A DNA stretch of 13,178 nucleotides from Verrucomicrobia bacterium UBA1412 (GTDB lineage: Bacteria; Verrucomicrobiota; Verrucomicrobiia; Limisphaerales; UBA1412), in contig DBPU01000034.1 of NCBI GenBank assembly GCA_002305615.1, positions 3,217-16,394 on the forward strand. The letters run 5' to 3'. A model generated the notes under the pieces. That model did not search any database, had not been told where the DNA came from, and saw only the letters and a list, made by a program, of their open reading frames with translations. The stretch's first letter is position 1. Each line of letters opens with the position of its first letter. The position numbers and the translations under genes are program-made. This document shows, in pieces, positions 12,722 to 13,178 of this stretch.

Positions 12722-13178
12722 TCAGGTTTCCTTCACCTTCCAGGTCTCCTGCCCTTCTTCGTCAGCAGGCTCCAGTTCCCGGTAATTCCCGAAGGAGATA
12801 TCCACTTTGGAAATCAGATGGCCTCCGGTCTTATCCGCCAGGACTTTTACCAGATTGCTCAGTTCCAGGGCGGCATTTTTACGGGCCAAGGCCAGGTTCT
12901 CGGGAGTGTTCGCCTCGGCAATTACCAGCTCGCGCAATTTCCCACGCATCTGTGCATGGATTTTCTGGGTGCTGCAGCTGAACCAATCGGTCAAGCGGTC
13001 GTAGAATCCCTTTTCGGTCATGATCCAGATTTTGGCCGGGTCGCTCTGAACCTGAATCAGCTCCTCGTCCAGCCGAAGCTCCGGCAGAAAGAGGCTGAGC
13101 TTGCCCGTTGCGCCGTCATAGAGAATATCGCCTGAGGAGAGGTTGCTCAGCGAGACGCAGTACTGCACACGGTTATCG
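12722..13178 (-). CDS. DUF4230-like protein, C-terminal part only
   Basis: The frame is open to the right edge, so the N-terminus is outside the window; about 151 residues are visible. A GTG at 13168 is unlikely to be the start because the frame continues beyond it into the same domain. The visible part begins with a beta-rich stretch (VQYCVSLSNL, GKLSLFLPELRL, AKIWIMTEKGFYDRL). A helical, Ala- and Glu-rich stretch follows (AEANTPENLALARKNAALEL), then a final strand (GGHLISKVDISF) and an acidic tail. This order (bilayer-side strand repeat with LPxP/E-like motif, helix, last strand) resembles DUF4230 proteins, a family of unknown function that usually has an N-terminal membrane anchor. The assignment is from memory of the pattern, so moderate to low. 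No strong terminator follows its stop. Confidence 0.6.
   Translation of the reverse strand, partial: DNRVQYCVSLSNLSSGDILYDGATGKLSLFLPELRLDEELIQVQSDPAKIWIMTEKGFYDRLTDWFSCSTQKIHAQMRGKLRELVIAEANTPENLALARKNAALELSNLVKVLADKTGGHLISKVDISFGNYRELEPADEEGQETWKVKET

Overview
This 13.2-kb window is ordinary chromosomal DNA with short intergenic gaps. It shows no transposase, phage gene, CRISPR array, tRNA or rRNA. The gene content suggests a Gram-negative, outer-membrane-bearing bacterium, possibly of the PVC group (Verrucomicrobiota or relatives). The reasons are a Tat-signal sugar isomerase-like TIM-barrel protein, a short SLBB polysaccharide export protein next to a separate beta-barrel, and mostly weak Shine-Dalgarno sequences. 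The taxonomic guess rests on gene style only and is uncertain.

Layout. (1) About 1-3311, minus strand: a three-gene exopolysaccharide export operon, transcribed beta-barrel, then SLBB/Poly_export protein, then Wzz/GumC-like co-polymerase, which runs off the left edge. Together these would form an inner membrane-periplasm-outer membrane conduit. (2) 3312-3498: a divergent promoter region. (3) 3499-5781, plus strand: ilvD (branched-chain amino acid synthesis), with a central insertion of roughly 130-150 residues not present in E. coli IlvD. It ends in a very strong terminator shared with the convergent gene. (4) 5881-6294, minus: a small AT-rich gene for a coiled-coil plus winged-helix-like protein. 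(5) 6419-9898, minus: aspS followed by a ModF/PhrA-like twin-ATPase ABC protein, with a stem-loop between them. (6) 9899-10227: a divergent promoter region for aspS and gap. (7) 10228-11277, plus: gap (glycolytic GAPDH), closed by a GNRA-loop terminator that also faces the convergent gene. (8) 11400-12362, minus: the Tat-exported TIM-barrel protein. (9) 12363-12721: the longest gap, holding a candidate structured small RNA or leader with its own promoter and U-tract. (10) 12722-13178, minus: the C-terminal part of a DUF4230-like protein.

Apart from the export operon and the aspS/ABC pair, the genes look like independent units separated by promoters and intrinsic terminators. The items most worth checking are the IlvD insertion domain, the structured RNA at 12500-12582, the ABC protein whose first Walker A motif lacks its Ser/Thr, and the short SLBB protein paired with a beta-barrel. 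All start sites, promoters and RNA folds were read by eye; no search or folding program was run.
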